Origin: Rhododendron vialii
Taxonomy: Eukaryota; Streptophyta; Magnoliopsida; Ericales; Ericaceae
Direction of reading: 5' to 3'
Assembly: GCF_030253575.1 (NCBI RefSeq)
Contig: NC_080561.1
Span: 32,015,564 to 32,079,563, forward strand
DNA: 64,000 nucleotides
Part shown: positions 1-13,414 of the stretch, in pieces
How positions within the stretch are numbered: position 1 is the first letter of the stretch
Layout of the letters: each line of letters begins with the position of its first letter
The notes under the pieces: generated by a model
The model's database searches: none
What the model saw: the letters and a program-made list of their open reading frames with translations, nothing else
What the model was told of the DNA's origin: nothing
Position numbers and translations under genes: made by a program

Positions 1-1674
1 GTTGTAAGCGTTGTTTCTTTAAGTACCCTTGTTCGTTGGCCTAGTTGAGTCTTGTTAGAATTGTATTGAAATCTGTCCTTCGTAAAATTCGTTAAATTCT
101 TGATATTTAAGGTAGTTGTTACGCAATCCATTCCTAGCTTTTCTTAGGTATATTCAAATTCTTGTGGCGAAGAATCCTATGACACATTTGCTATTGATGT
201 TGACAACTGTTTCTTGTTCCCTATTTGAGGTCTTGTTTCTGACATTATCAGGTTTGAGATAAGCTTTCATTGGTCAGTTTAGGTCCCTCTATTACAACTA
301 TCAGCTTCGTTATTTGCTTGTAATTGTTAATCTGCACAAGTTCTTACGTTACAACTTCTATTTAATAAACCCAATTCGTGCTCACATTCTTATTGATATA
401 CAAATTCATTGGTACTGCTCAATTCAGACTTTGCTGCTACCGTTACCAATTTGGTGGTACCATTTGTCTTAATTCCATAACTATGAAATTGAGCGATTTG
501 AACTTGTATCCTCTTTGTATCTGTTTGCTTGCATAGATCTATTTGGTTGGTTTGGACTTTATTGCTGCAGTCACTAGTCTATCTTTTGAAAATTGTTACC
601 CTAGTTGAGTTCTTATGTTATAATTGGTGCAAAATCTTGTGGTGACAACCATTCTATTGTGGTTCCTCAACTCTGGAGGCACATGACTCGTTCTGTAACG
701 CTCAACCTTAATTTGTTGGAAGTTCACATCATTTCCGGTATTGGACAACAGAACTGTTAAAATGTGGGGCATTACAAATTGAAAAAAAAATGGAGGAGGG
801 TTCTTGTTTCATTTGGTAGATAGAGGTGATTTTTTGAAAATTACCCATGAATAAAAGTAAATCCCGGTTTTCATATGTTTAAGTTTCTTATTTGATCCAT
901 TGCGAGAAAATATATATTGGATGCAAACATTTTACTAGATTTATGCATTATAGTCATAGATGTCAAAGATTGTACGTAGTACATGTCAAAATGATCTCTC
1001 TAGACTCTAACGTTTTTGTAAAACTAAAAATTTTCAAAACTTGTTCGGTTTAGTGAGTTGCAACAAGAGTTTCTAAACAAAAATTGAACCCGAAAATTTG
1101 TTTGGTTCTCAATTCCCAACAGAATGGGGTGCATCTGCATGTTTTAACAAACCACAGGGTTGTTATGTGCCCATTTTTTAATTATAGGGGGTGTATCCTT
1201 ACATGACTCAAACCGTAAGAGGTTAAAGTGAACTTTGTCCTAATTTAAATTCAAAAAGTCTACTCTAGGTTGTCAGGTTGTTCCTTTCAAATTAAACACT
1301 TGTGTTTAATAAATTCAAGCCTAAGACTCCGCGCCATTTGTTATATAAGTCTCTTTATTTTGATTGCGACATAGTCTCAATCATCTACGTGGAAAAAAAA
1401 TTCAATGTAACGATTATTTGTAATGTTTGTCACTTGGAATAGAACCCACACATGCATGAGATCCACATCATTTGAGAGGACGTTACAAATAACTGTTATA
1501 ATCATTATATCATATTCGTTGTGAACAAAGTGGACCGACCTTTTCTTTCTAAGAAAATGCGATTCGTTGAGATAAATTGGTTATCCGATTAAGCTGATAC
1601 AGGAATGATTTGTACATCACGGTTAGCAAAATGAAATCGACATGGTGTATTGTTTGTGTTGGCCAGTTAGTTAA
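1..1674. other. Intergenic, no feature seen
   Basis: AT-rich sequence downstream of the first nuclease gene. I see no coding exon, tRNA or clear transposon end in either strand. Confidence 0.5.
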
Positions 1675-2119
1675 TCAAGTACTAGCTGCTTCCACATCTT
1701 CCTCCGAATCGCCAAAAACCCGGTTAAGTATCATGGCTAGTCGGACTCCACCCTGAGCAATCCGTTTCATGACAATCGGTAGCCTCGAATTGAAGTAATC
1801 ATCTGCAATTTATAGGCACATATACACGTTTTTTTGTTAACTAGCTATCATCATTTTTGGTGGTGTGGACATGAGACATAGCGTAGGGAATTTGGGAAAA
1901 ATGAACAACCAAAAAGTTCCCCTGCTTTAATTGGTGCAAAAATAATTAAGTGTCATTGGAATTGCAAGGATTGAACTAGAAAAAGTTTATGTATGCTGTA
2001 GGAAATTGAAATGTAACATTACCATCCAGAGTTTCACCAGACTCAACATCTTTGTAACCCCAATGGCAAGCTATGTTTATACTCTCCACTGCCCACCTGT
2101 GTATAACAAACTTTTAGTT

Positions 2120-2154
<35 letters not shown>

Positions 2155-4218
2155 ATTCTCACGGCCACAAAATCAGCCACATAAGGTGCATGGACGAATA
2201 CAATTTTGTAAAATGTGGATCCCATTAATACATAGTGAAATTGTCTATTCATCCACTTTTTTAACCATTCAATTTACGTAAGCGATTCTGTGGTCGGTTT
2301 CTGCGTCTACAAAAAAAAATTACTGAGGGAGAGAGAGGAAGAGAAAAATAGCTCACTTGTTGACGCAAGTAAACATATCACTACAGTCCGTCCAGGATGT
2401 AACATCTTCGCGCCAGAGTCCCTATTATTAACGAAAATTGAGGTCACGACGAATTTGAATTAGATGAAATACATGGACTTCAACTTTACTTAACGTTCTT
2501 GCAAGTACTTTACCACTTCATGAGCAAAATACCCATTTTTGATTTAGAGCGCAGTAGAAGTACTTCCAAGATGCTACTAACAAATTGCTACCAACGAAAA
2601 TATAATCCAGATTTTGAAGCAAATTAAAGAGGTAAAAATTTTATCAGACTTACATCAGTGAAGTTCGCCTCGATGTCTTGTCGAAGGAGGTCCATGTCCT
2701 TTCCATAGTAATCTTTAGCAGCCGTCAGAATTATCTCTCTGTCCCAAACCTATGTGTTACAAGTACTTGGAATTAAAATCAAAATCCAGGAAAGGGAATT
2801 TGTTTATTGACAGTTGCTTTTCAGAAAATTAAGCTACAAGTATTGAAGATAAAAAAAAAAAGTAGAACTCCATACACGTTAAAAAACTATCAGAGGTGCC
2901 TAATAGTAGTATATATTTTTCACTCACATGGTGCAAATTAGATTTATGCGTAAACCAGCGCAACTCAATGCTGTTTCCACCTTCATCACTTGTGAATCCA
3001 ACATGCAATGGCTGAACAACAGAAAGATTTGTTAGTTGTTGCGGTAGGGATTCTGGATTACGTTGTGGCAAGGGGACCTAAGATTCCGGTAGGTGGGATC
3101 GATCAGTTTCAGGTTTAGAAAGAAGATTTCTCTACTAATTTCTCATTAAATCGAGAAAGCACAAATGCAAAAGAAAAAAAGGGACATTAAAAACTTGCAG
3201 CCACATATATACCTGATGAATGTCACCCATGAAGTGTGACACAAATAACAAGGCCTCGGTCATGTTATCTGTCCAAAACGGAAAAAAATGTTAAACAAAA
3301 AAAATTGAAAAGAACTATTTACCAGAAAAGATTTTGAAAAAAACTAGTGAATGAAAATTGAGTGACATTAATCCACTTCTTACGTCGACGATCAGAAGTT
3401 CCCTCTCTGTAATGTGAAAGTTGAGTGGTAAAGTTTTGGATGGCACCAGCAACACACATGTCCTTCAATCCATGAGGATCATGGCAATCCCCTGATGATA
3501 CATGGACCAATTGTAATTTATTAATACATCGATAATTAGCTAAAACTTCAGGGAAAGAAATAAAACAAACGCATTGATGATCGACAGCTTACTTTTGTAA
3601 TGAAAGTTACAAGCTTCATCAGGAGTGTCAATGAAGTGAAGTGGGCTTGTCCACCGGTACTTGTACCAGTGCCGAATTTGGTCAGGCCAAACACAGAGAG
3701 CCGATAAATTTCCATTGACATAGTCCGGCAACAACATCTGAACAGCGTGCGCTGCATCCGGTCCGAGAAGACCCTATGGATTTGCAGTTTCACAATCTGA
3801 ATTAGTTCATACTTGCACGATGAGATATTATCGATACTTCTCTTTAAGACATACATATAAGCAACAGAATATTCTTCTGGGTAATGGACTATGGGTATAT
3901 CACGAGAAGTCACCAAAAAAGGCTACCCAATTTGTGTTTGGAATGTTTGAGGTATGCTTTGTGTTCCAATCATGAATCATGTTCTTTTCTACTTCACTCA
4001 AAATGATCATATGGACGATGATAGATCAAGGAAGTGAATAATTTAAAGAGCCTGTAAACAAAATTCTCTCAACAGGCATTGCATCTCTAAAGAACAGAAT
4101 GAGACTCTACCTGTGCGATTTGGCATACCATAACATGGCCCTCTTTGCTCCAAGCTTGAACCCCAGTTTCTAAAATGACCATAAAGCCCAGAAAGAAAAC
4201 AAAGCACAGCTTGAACAT
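1675..4218 (-). CDS. S1/P1-type endonuclease (bifunctional nuclease), gene 1
   Basis: Secreted or vacuolar zinc-dependent nuclease of the plant ENDO/BFN family, which cuts single-stranded DNA and RNA during senescence and cell death (family knowledge). Nine exons with GT-AG borders: 4218-4111, 3774-3593, 3492-3384, 3268-3213, 3011-2928, 2750-2654, 2421-2357, 2096-2023 and 1802-1675. They sum to 903 nt, giving 300 residues plus a stop, the usual length. A hydrophobic signal peptide of about 22 residues ends just before W-S-K-E-G-H, so the mature protein would begin with the tryptophan whose amino end and the nearby His bind zinc in this family. Other metal-site motifs are visible: WPDQIRH, PLHFIDTP, HFMGDIHQPLHVGF and NLHHVWD. 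The C-terminus is DSEEDVEAAST. The start is the only ATG preceding the signal peptide. A diverged paralogue follows at 4708-12263 on the same strand. I see no lesion. Confidence 0.9.
2124..2152. repeat. (GA)n microsatellite
   Basis: About 14 GA units in intron 7 of the first nuclease gene, close to the acceptor of exon 8 (plus strand reading). Confidence 0.95.
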
Positions 4219-4337
4219 TCTCCACAATCTTATGTATATACCCATCCCACTGAAATGGCCTTTTCTCTTGGCTTGTTTCTATATTTCTTGAACATGAAAT
4301 ACAAATGCCAATGCAATGACAAATCATTATGGACTTC

Positions 4338-4347
4338 ATATATATAT
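4338..4347 (-). promoter_or_regulatory. Possible TATA box of nuclease gene 1
   Basis: An alternating TATATATA stretch about 120 bp upstream of the ATG at 4218, read on the minus strand. Position is plausible for a plant core promoter; no transcript evidence is available. Confidence 0.35.
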
Positions 4348-4707
4348 GACATTAATAAAGTATTTGCATGGAGTGAAGTACAAAACTATCCCCAAAGTTG
4401 CTTGTAAACAGAAGCAAGGTGGGCATATTCCAGAATTACATACGAATCCCAGATATTAAATTAAAGAAACAAAGTTGAGTCATGCAGGCGGTAATGATGT
4501 ACATTGCTTGGCTTTCAGAAAATGATGACTTTCCAGGGGATCAAGAAGGAAGTTAGGTAGATGACTAGATGAGAGATGTTGACTTGTGGGGAACTTCAAA
4601 ATTGCAGAGTGGGCCCAGTTGGTGTGACATAACCAAAATTTCATTCTCTATCATCCCTCTTATCTTCATTCTCTTTGACGCTGAAATTCCTCATCTATCG
4701 CTATATT

Positions 4708-7700
4708 TCATTCTTGTGAAATCGATGGCTGTGACGCAAAGATACGGTTAAGGGTTGCAGCCAAGCGGACCCCACCTTGAGCTAGTCTCTTCTCCACAAC
4801 AGGCAGCCGAGAGAGGAAGTAATCATCTGAATCATAACAGCAAATGGAAGTGATAAGATACATAACCTAAAAAAAAACTAATACAAGCCACGGAGTTCTT
4901 GAAACTCAACACGTAGGTCAGTGACGACATGTTGCGTAACATAATTGCCAATTTGGAAGGCATTTCCATTAAAGTGGAATTACATGAATGGATTGGCTGA
5001 ACTAGGAGATGATGTTGATGGTCACACAGTGCAATTGGCTAATCACTGTATCGTTCTCATCACTTGCACGTAAACATGTGACATATTATCAGTGATGAAA
5101 AGAAGGCAGTGCGTCTTTTTGGTTAATAGACTTATCATTCTCAAACATGTAGGGATGCCCTTGTGAATCTAAATTCAAAAGCATAAGCTGCCTCAGAATG
5201 CTTCTTGAACTATATCCCCTTCACAACTAATTAATTGTGAGAAGAAGCTCCCGGAACAAAATCCATGGCTCCATAAATTTCAATCGCTGCATGTGAACAA
5301 AGCCAATCTACTGTATTCCAATCAGATATCTTTTAAATCTAACATCAAGCACAATGTGCAAGTTGCTATGTCCTCCATGACTCTAATGGGAACATAGCTT
5401 GTATGATTAAAGCTTTGTTTGAACAGAATGAACGGTATAGAGAATCAATTATGTACCTTCTAGAGTGCTTCCTGGTGTGGCATTTCTGTAGGCAAACTTG
5501 CAGGCCAAATTAATGCTTTCAAATGCATATCTGCAAATAAAAGATTCATTACCGCCGTAGAACCTAAGCCCAACTGTAGCTTGATTGAATTGCTTTTGAA
5601 GTTTTGAAAGATGGCCTCTCGTGAGGGGGGTAAAGAAAAGTTGCTACTTTTCTTCTCGTATCAACCAATAGCTCGAGAGCATGGGGGTACTTACGAGTCT
5701 GGACATGCTGTCTGATCAAGTGAGCAACTCTCCCAAGGTAAGATGTCATCGGACCAACCATCCTGTTACACACAACATACACACACAGAGGGGAAGAAAT
5801 TGAATGGTATATAACACTCCTCAGGTCGGACTCATGCTGGAAAACACAACAAAATACTTCAAAGCAAAACTCAAGTAACAGTCAAAAGATGAATTCCAGT
5901 TGTAGATAATCATTAGGTGTTTATTATACGGATTTGGGGGGAAAAATAGCTTCAAAAAACAAAGTGAAATGCAGGATGTATTAGGATCTCATATCCAATG
6001 ACTAATCTATAGAGGGGCAAGTTCGGGTAGCTGCCCCCACTAGCTTCTTCGAAAATCACTTTTACCCCTTAATTTTTATCATTGTGATACCTTAATCCTC
6101 AAATATTGCAAGCATGCTCCCTCCAAAGTTATCTTTAGTCTATCGCACTTTCTGAAGTTTCAAGAAAGTTATTCTTAACTCAATCCCGGAGAATTTTATT
6201 GCACAAAAGGTACTTTTGTTTTGGAAAAGGCCCAAAATTTGATTTTGTAGTTGAGAAGCAAGGTAACCTATGAAGGATGATAAATGGTTCAGCGTTGTGA
6301 AGAGTGACACGCCTTTGGCTGCATTGATGAAGGAAATACTGTGCGACCTATGAAAATAGGTCTGGGTCTACTGCAAAAGTGGGTAATATTGCCCCCATTG
6401 AAGTAAATTGCTGGCTCCACCACTGCTCATATCAGCAGTGAACCATTGAACAATTCATTCTTCAATGCAGCGAACTACTTTTCTGGGTGCTGGGTTAAAA
6501 GGGGATATGAACTTTTCTGTGTAAAAAAGCACTCTTTGGCGGAAAACTTCTACAGCACAATTCTGGCTACTGTTAATCACGTTTCATTGTACTAATCTAA
6601 TCTTCCTATTCAGTTTTAAAAAGAAGGTTGTTGCATTATTAACTGAGAAGATTTCAAAAAACCCTTGACCACAATATCAAATAGACACCTGAACTTCAAC
6701 AAACTTCAATTGCACACCTGAACTTTGACTCCGTTATTCAACTTACCCCCTGCCTTCTCAATCTGTGACTTTCCTAACACCACCCGCTGAGCTAGACACA
6801 GACAGACGTTATACACAGTGACAGGTTTTTGAAGAATCTCCATCTGCTGAATTTCCCTTCTTAATTTTATTACATGACAGGTGTTTGAAGATCTCTCCAT
6901 CCACTGATTTTCTCTCTAAATATTAGGAGGTGAGACTAGTGGGTGGGTAACCCAGAGTTCGGGTTGGAGAAGGAAGGAGTTCCTGGATTATGAGGGGTTT
7001 TTTTAATTGTAATTCTATGATTGCATTTCCAAGGCATTAATTGCTAGGGTTGACAGTAGTTCACTATGGACCCATAGCAGAATTCTATTGCTGGTACAGA
7101 GGTACAGATTTACAGTAGAGGGGATCTGAAGCCTATAGGTACCCTTTGTCATGCAAGGATGCTACATACATGTATGCCATCTAGTGGAAATTGTACATTG
7201 GTAATCATGCTAATATAATGACAATCAGTGACAATGCAAGAAGAGCCCACCGTGATGTTCCTTTGAATAGCTTGTATCATCATTGAAAGATCTGAACCAT
7301 AAAACATCTTCACAGCAGATTCAATGATCATATTGTCCCATACCTGGATTTGCAAAAACTAAATCATTTAACACATAAAAATAAAGGCGAGTGATTTTGC
7401 CACTACCCTTTTTGTTAATGTCACTCCCATTTGTGTCTTTATTAGATGATTTGTTTTGTGAGAGAAGGGGAGTGGCATTAACAAAAAGGAGAGTGGCAAA
7501 ATCAATTCCCAAAATAAATAATCGCAGTCCACCTTCCCACATTTATCCCCTGAAAGAACAAATAAAGAGCCTATTGATGGTTTTGATTGGGACAGGGGCC
7601 TAAAAAGCATGGCGTTCCCAGAAATATGAGTTCCAAAGAAAAAAACTGAAACAGCAATAAAAACACCAAAATATAATGAATAAGATTAAAGGAACAAACT

Positions 7701-10700
7701 TCAAGGACAAACAAATTGTAAATACCTACATGGTGTAAATTGGTCTTCCTCCGATACCAACGGACAGTGATGGTGTTCCCACCTTCATCTCCGGTGAAAC
7801 CAACATGAAGAGGCTGTCATCATAGATCCAAAAAGCCAAGATTAAATGTGCATTTTTCTAGTTCAATTTTCCCAAAGTAGTGTTATGAATGAATTTAGAC
7901 CTTCGGAGTTAAGCAAACGAAAACGAGTTAGGCAAACAAAAACTAAATTTAAGGCGTATAGATAGGAAAAAACATAGTAGCTTCAGCCGTAAACTAAATA
8001 AAGCTATCATTCAGACATCAATGGTTTCATACTTATACTACAAAATGTTCTACAGTATGCCCCCGAAAAATAGATGCCAAAGAACGGCATAGTCATAGCC
8101 ATAAAACAGTGTTATTATTCTCATTTTGAAATGGTTAATAACCTTCTATGTAGCATGGCACATAAGGCTGGGAGAGCATCAGATGCAGAAACCTGAAAAT
8201 GCTTCAAATGATAGAAAGAAACTTCCCAAATAAACTGGTAATAGGACTTCATATTACCACCCAATTAACACAAAAGTAAGTAAGTGATCAATGGGGAAGA
8301 CAACCCCACAAGAAGTATTTATAAATAAGGTCTTGTCCTAAAATCACAATGATTCCAATTACAAGATAGAAAAGGAAGATAAGTAGAGTGAAGAAAAATT
8401 TAGTTGTTTCCATCTATTTAACCTCAGAAGTAGAAGGGAGAGCACACCTGATGGATATCCCCAATGAAATGTGATAAGAACATAAGAGCCTCTGTCAAGT
8501 TGTCTGTCGAAGATAGAGAAATGAGTACCCCCATTATAGCCATGACAAAAACCTAGTAACACAGAGAACTTACATTTACTTTCCGTATTGGAGTCCTTAT
8601 AACCTGACATAAGTTGCATAGTATAGTTGTTAATTGCTCCAGAGACACACATGTTTTTTTGTCCAGCTGAATTATGGCAGTCCCCTATAAGAAGGGTAAG
8701 AGGATGGGTCATTTTTTAGCATTGTGTGAAATATCGTTACAATCAAATCACACACAGCAACCCATATATCAGAATATCTTCCCCAAACATAATGTCACAT
8801 GGACTGAGAAGGGGGTGTCAAGTGGAGGTAAGTGTTTGATCCATATAGTTTTCATTTCAAGGATACGTGACACGCCAAAGTGTTCATATTCCATACAATA
8901 TTTTTCTAATTGTTTAGGCTAAATGGTGTTACTTGTTACCTATAGGCTAGAGCATTTCATGCATAATATAGGAGTTCTATGCATACTTCAGGGTATATAC
9001 GAATTATGAGAATTCTTGCTAAATGAATGCCCAACTAAAGTGTTAGACACAGATCCCGTATTCCTATCCTTGAAAACTGTACGACCATAAGCAATGATGG
9101 AGCCAAGATTTAGCATTAGTGGGGGCACCTTTTAAACACACTTCAACCAAAAAATAAAAATCGTAATATGTAATGCTAAACCAAACCAAACCAAACAGAG
9201 CCTTATGTCCCAATCACTTGGGGTCGGCTACATGAATCTTTTTCCTCTATTTGGATTATGACATGAATCCAAATATGTAATGCTAGAACAATAAAAAAAA
9301 ATTATACTGAAAATAAGTAAAAGGTCACCATACTTATTAAGAAAGCTAGTCACATAAATTATCAAAACAAACCGATTGCTTGAATTGTCTCATCGGATCA
9401 AGTCTAAGAGCGATATACACATTACCAAAACATTGATATTTAGCAATCTTGCTCCAATTAGAAAGATTATCTAGTTTTCAAATCCTATTCCAAAATCTCC
9501 AAATTTGAATTGAGTTGTGGGTTCTATCGAGAGAGAGAAACAAACAAGACTACTGTCAAAACTATAAATAATTCCCAAAGTACAATGCATATATCCCATG
9601 GTTTAGCCACATTTGAATTTTGGACATTGTGTTGGGAAATTTCCAATTCCACCCACAACGGAAGCACAACCAAAAATAAACACGCACAAAAGAGACACAC
9701 AAGAGTTACGTGGTTGGGCCTCAATGCCTATTCCACAGGAGAGAGAACAATTTCCACTATTATATCATATATGTATAAGTACAATGAGATAAGAAATACC
9801 CCAACCCAAGCTCTCAAGCTCACTAGTATTTTTATCTCTCTCTCTTACTCACACAATTTTCTATACCAAAAACACCCACTTATAGTTTGGTTTTATTGAC
9901 TCTTTTTCACACACACACACACGACTCTTTTTCACACACACACACTACACGGCCAAAACCCCTTAAATATATAGGCATGACATGGCACTACTCCACAAGA
10001 ACAAAAGAACACTTGAATTGCCGAGAAACTTCTGGAGGCCAAGCATCAAATGCACTTGGGGACTTTGGAACACATAGCCAGCATTTTACCCGCTCAAGAC
10101 TATTTCCAAAGACATTTGCTTCAGCCAATTAAAAATACAACTAACAAACACTTTTTCATTTTTCTTTCAATGCATTAACACCACATGGGCAAAAACCCAA
10201 CACATTGTGCATTAGAGAGTTTTAATAGTAAGTGATGGCTGTTATTTGCATTAGAGATCTCATTTAACCTATGTAGTGGAATTGTCCTTTTTTTGAAATA
10301 AAAATTTGAGAATGCAATGACATACAAAGGGTATTAGGGTCATTAAAAAGAGATACATATAAAAGACAACTTATAAGGCAAAATGCAAAGTTTAAATAAT
10401 AAAAAAAGGAATTCGGTGGGGGGCACGAACACCCCACTAGGCCTACACTCCCTCCGCAACCAAACAGGAGCAAGTTACTAACGCCACTTAGTGTCCGAGG
10501 GTTGAGTGTCTGGCAACACAAATTCTTTATATAGTCAAAAGAATCCATGTAAGATAGCCCAAAGGTATGTAGCAACTCACATGTGATGAAGGGGGCAATT
10601 AATACAAGAAACTAAGTGATAAGCTGAACTTACGGCTGTAATTATAGTTACACCTGAAATCAGGGGTATCAATATAGTGTAAAGGTCCACTCCAGTGGTA

Positions 10701-12263
10701 ATGGAACCGAATCTCATCAGCCCACGAGCAAACAGAAGCAAGATCGCCTTGAGCAGAACGAGGAAGTAATTCATTCACCGCGAGTGAAGCATCTTCAGAA
10801 AGATATCCCTAAAATACCCAATAAATGTTAGGAAAAATGTTCTGTTTTGTGTTGAACTTAGAGAAACTATGAATGAGCTTGCCATTACGCATCTCTTGAA
10901 GGTTGGATAAAGCATATATGAAACCCCTTCCAACCCCCATAATGAGCATACGTCCCGTTATTTTCCACTTAAATGGTAAGTGATTTGGACTTTGAACAAA
11001 TAATTCATTTGGGTTTTTCACAGAAAAATTGCAGTGCAAAGTAATTGACAAGACAACAATCATGATTACTTAAAGTCGTGACTAATAAGTAATTGCTGAT
11101 CATAACCCCGCAACACACAAACATGTCTTAAAGGCCAAAAACCTATGATGTCAACATTTTCTTTACCCAGTTTCCCAAATTGATTGTACTCGTGCACCAA
11201 GGACCCGCAAATGATTGATTGAAAAGAAACTCTAGTGTGAATATTACAAATCCGAGCAATAATCTGATCTCTGAAGTTTTTTTTAATTCGATTATTAAGG
11301 TAAGTCGATCTCTGAAGTATTGAACTTAAGCATCACGTTAAAAGCCCCTTCCAGTGGATAACAAGTTATTATGTGAGTAGATAGCTAAATAGTTAATGGA
11401 TTGCAAGAAGTCCAGAAAACTATTGCCCAAACAAATCATAATTATGGTTTCTAAAAGTCAACTTTTGGTATTTTTTCAAAGCTAAATAGTTAATGGATTG
11501 CAAGAAGTCCAGAAAACTATTGCCCAAAACAAATCATAATTATGGTTTCTAAAAGTCAACTTTTGGTATTTTTTCGACACAGGACATGGAATATCACCCT
11601 CGTTGCCGTGTTTGATTGACCTAATTAATAGTGACGGCATACATAATCCCATAGGTTAAGTAATCTTGCTGAATTAAATGGGAGGGAATCAAAAGTGCCA
11701 CATTGATGTATACCCAATGCTTAGCGAGATTACCTGTATAAGAGATACGTAATCCCTTCCGAAAATTGGCATTCAAACACCAGAACTGCATTTCTATGAG
11801 ATTTGAAATCCAATCAGATGTCCCACGTTTAATCTAGCCAATGTAATAGGCACCAAGAGTTCTATGCAAAAGTGTGCAAATAATATTCCTAGTGTTAACC
11901 ACAAGGGTATTGATCAGACTGGGCATGAGACAGCAACAAAGGGCTTACCCAAGAGGTCGCAATGTTGAATCTCCCAAAGGCTAAATATTTCAAACTTGGC
12001 GCCACGGTCCTATTGTGATTTTATCTTAAAACTAAATAAACTAAATATTTCCTAGTTTGTTTGTTTCAATCAAAATTCCCAGTGTGATCAATGCAAACCA
12101 AACAAAAATTAGAACCCACAAAAATTGGCAACAATCTCGCAAATTTTACCTGGGCAATCTTGCATACAGTATAGTGACCATCCTTTCCCCAACCCAGAAT
12201 TCCTGGAATCAACTGCAGAAGAAGAATCGCCATCCCAATCCACATGAACTCAGATCCACCCAT
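4708..12263 (-). CDS. S1/P1-type endonuclease (bifunctional nuclease), gene 2
   Basis: Second member of the same zinc-dependent nuclease family, probably closer to the ENDO2 type (my inference from the WGKDGH start of the mature protein). Nine exons: 12263-12150, 10808-10634, 8684-8574, 8503-8448, 7813-7730, 7343-7251, 5762-5695, 5530-5457 and 4826-4708. They sum to 894 nt, giving 297 residues plus a stop. A signal peptide of about 24 residues ends before W-G-K-D-G-H. Metal-site motifs: WADEIRFH, PLHYIDTP, HFIGDIHQPLHVGF and NLHHVWD. The phases of exons 4 and 5 match the neighbour gene exactly, supporting tandem duplication, but the signal peptide, exon 3 and the C-terminus are clearly diverged. 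Introns 1, 2 and 6 are long (about 1.3, 1.9 and 1.5 kb) and hold inserted repeats. All splice sites are GT-AG and no lesion is seen. Confidence 0.9.
7392..7503. mobile_element. Small hairpin element (MITE-like) in an intron
   Basis: Two arms of about 40 bp (7392-7432 and 7463-7503) are inverted copies with a few mismatches. The ends read GATTTTGCCACT and its complement. The loop is about 30 bp. It lies in intron 5 of nuclease gene 2. No convincing target duplication seen. Confidence 0.55.
9180..9260 (+). repeat. SINE-like fragment
   Basis: Contains CTTGGGGTCGGCTACATGAA, a string I associate with the Au family of plant SINEs. It lies in intron 2 of nuclease gene 2. Similar TACATGGGTTCTGTTGTTG-type ends occur at 27131-27215 and 29042-29118. 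Boundaries are unclear. Confidence 0.4.
9630..10202. mobile_element. Solo LTR, 573 bp, with 5-bp target duplication
   Basis: Starts TGTTGGG and ends CCCAACA, the inverted TG...CA ends of an LTR. It is flanked by CATTG at 9625-9629 and again at 10203-10207. No internal retrotransposon sequence remains, so this is an LTR-LTR recombination product. It contains CA-rich runs around 9908-9950. It lies inside intron 2 of nuclease gene 2. Superfamily cannot be told from the LTR alone. Confidence 0.88.
11384..11577. repeat. 97-bp tandem duplication in an intron
   Basis: The segment beginning GCTAAATAGTTAATGG at 11384 is repeated immediately at 11481, with a single inserted A near the middle as the visible difference. 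A recent local duplication in intron 1 of nuclease gene 2. Confidence 0.95.
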
Positions 12264-13414
12264 AACTCTGCCAATTACAGGGGAAAAAAAGAAGAAGAAA
12301 GAAGGGTAATGAAGTACGTTCAGTTGCGTACAGGAATGCATATGGATTATATTCTATAGGTAGATGGAGTTGGCGTGAAAATTAGACATACTACCTGGTA
12401 ATCTGCTATTGGATGATCAACTGGGGAAGCAAGAAAACCCTAGGACTCTTTAACTGTAATGAGGAGAAATTTTTCAGTGCCTGGTGGGCACAGACCACGT
12501 GATGCCGAGCACCATCTCGGCCGTCCAACCGTGTTTCAAAGAATTTCTCCTCTCAGACGTAGTTGTACGAGAATGCTGATGATACCGTTGGTGTGGACCG
12601 TGTACACTGTCACCTGTGGGCTATACTCGCAGTAATAGGATTGTGTGATGAGATTTTCCGGTCATCGGATTTTGTGTGTTTTTCTTGGCCGGTGCTTTTG
12701 CCGATCTCTTTTTTTTAAACGTCACCCCGCAAAATCGGGTGGCGTTAAAAAAAAAAAAAAAAAGAATGTCAACATCATTTTCCTTTTTCTTTTGGAAATG
12801 ATATTGGTGTTTTAAAAATTGATGCAAGCACTCCAAAATCAGTGTAACTCCAACTCACTTTCCTTTGTTTTTTGGAGTGCCTGGGGTGATTTCCCTTTTC
12901 TTTTTATGTTTTATATATAAAAATTAAACGGACGAGCGGAAAAAATAAAAAATAAAAAAAAAAAACGGACGAAAAATTCATCGGGTACAGAGGCATAGGA
13001 TCTTTCCTCTGTTACAGAGTGATTAGTGAGTACAATGATGAAGTGAGCTAATCCCCTTTGGCCTAACTTTTTTTTTTATTCATTTGTCCAACTACTTTAT
13101 TCTTTTTGAATTTTGCTAATATCGTGTAAAAAAAGTACGGAGTAATTAATTTTCAACACTTAGTATAAAAATAATTTAGAAATAGATAGATCTAGCTTTT
13201 AGACTATTTTGTAGTATCTTCTCAGCTGTTTGCAAGCTTTTAAATAGGAGAACTTTTTATTGTTTGGATTTTTCTCTTCTTGAGTATTTAAAAATAAGTT
13301 AAATTAACACCGAACGTAAATAAATTAGTATTTAAAAACAAGTTAAATTAGTCCAAACTATAACCTAGCTAATTAAGCAAAGAATATTCTCCGAACAACG
13401 ATATTAAAATAGTA
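12264..13414. other. Upstream region of nuclease gene 2; small hairpin
   Basis: Presumed promoter of the minus-strand nuclease. A short perfect-looking hairpin with arms AACGTCACCCCG and CGGGTGGCGTT lies near 12718-12748, flanked by T- and A-runs. Otherwise AT-rich with no coding signal. Confidence 0.5.
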
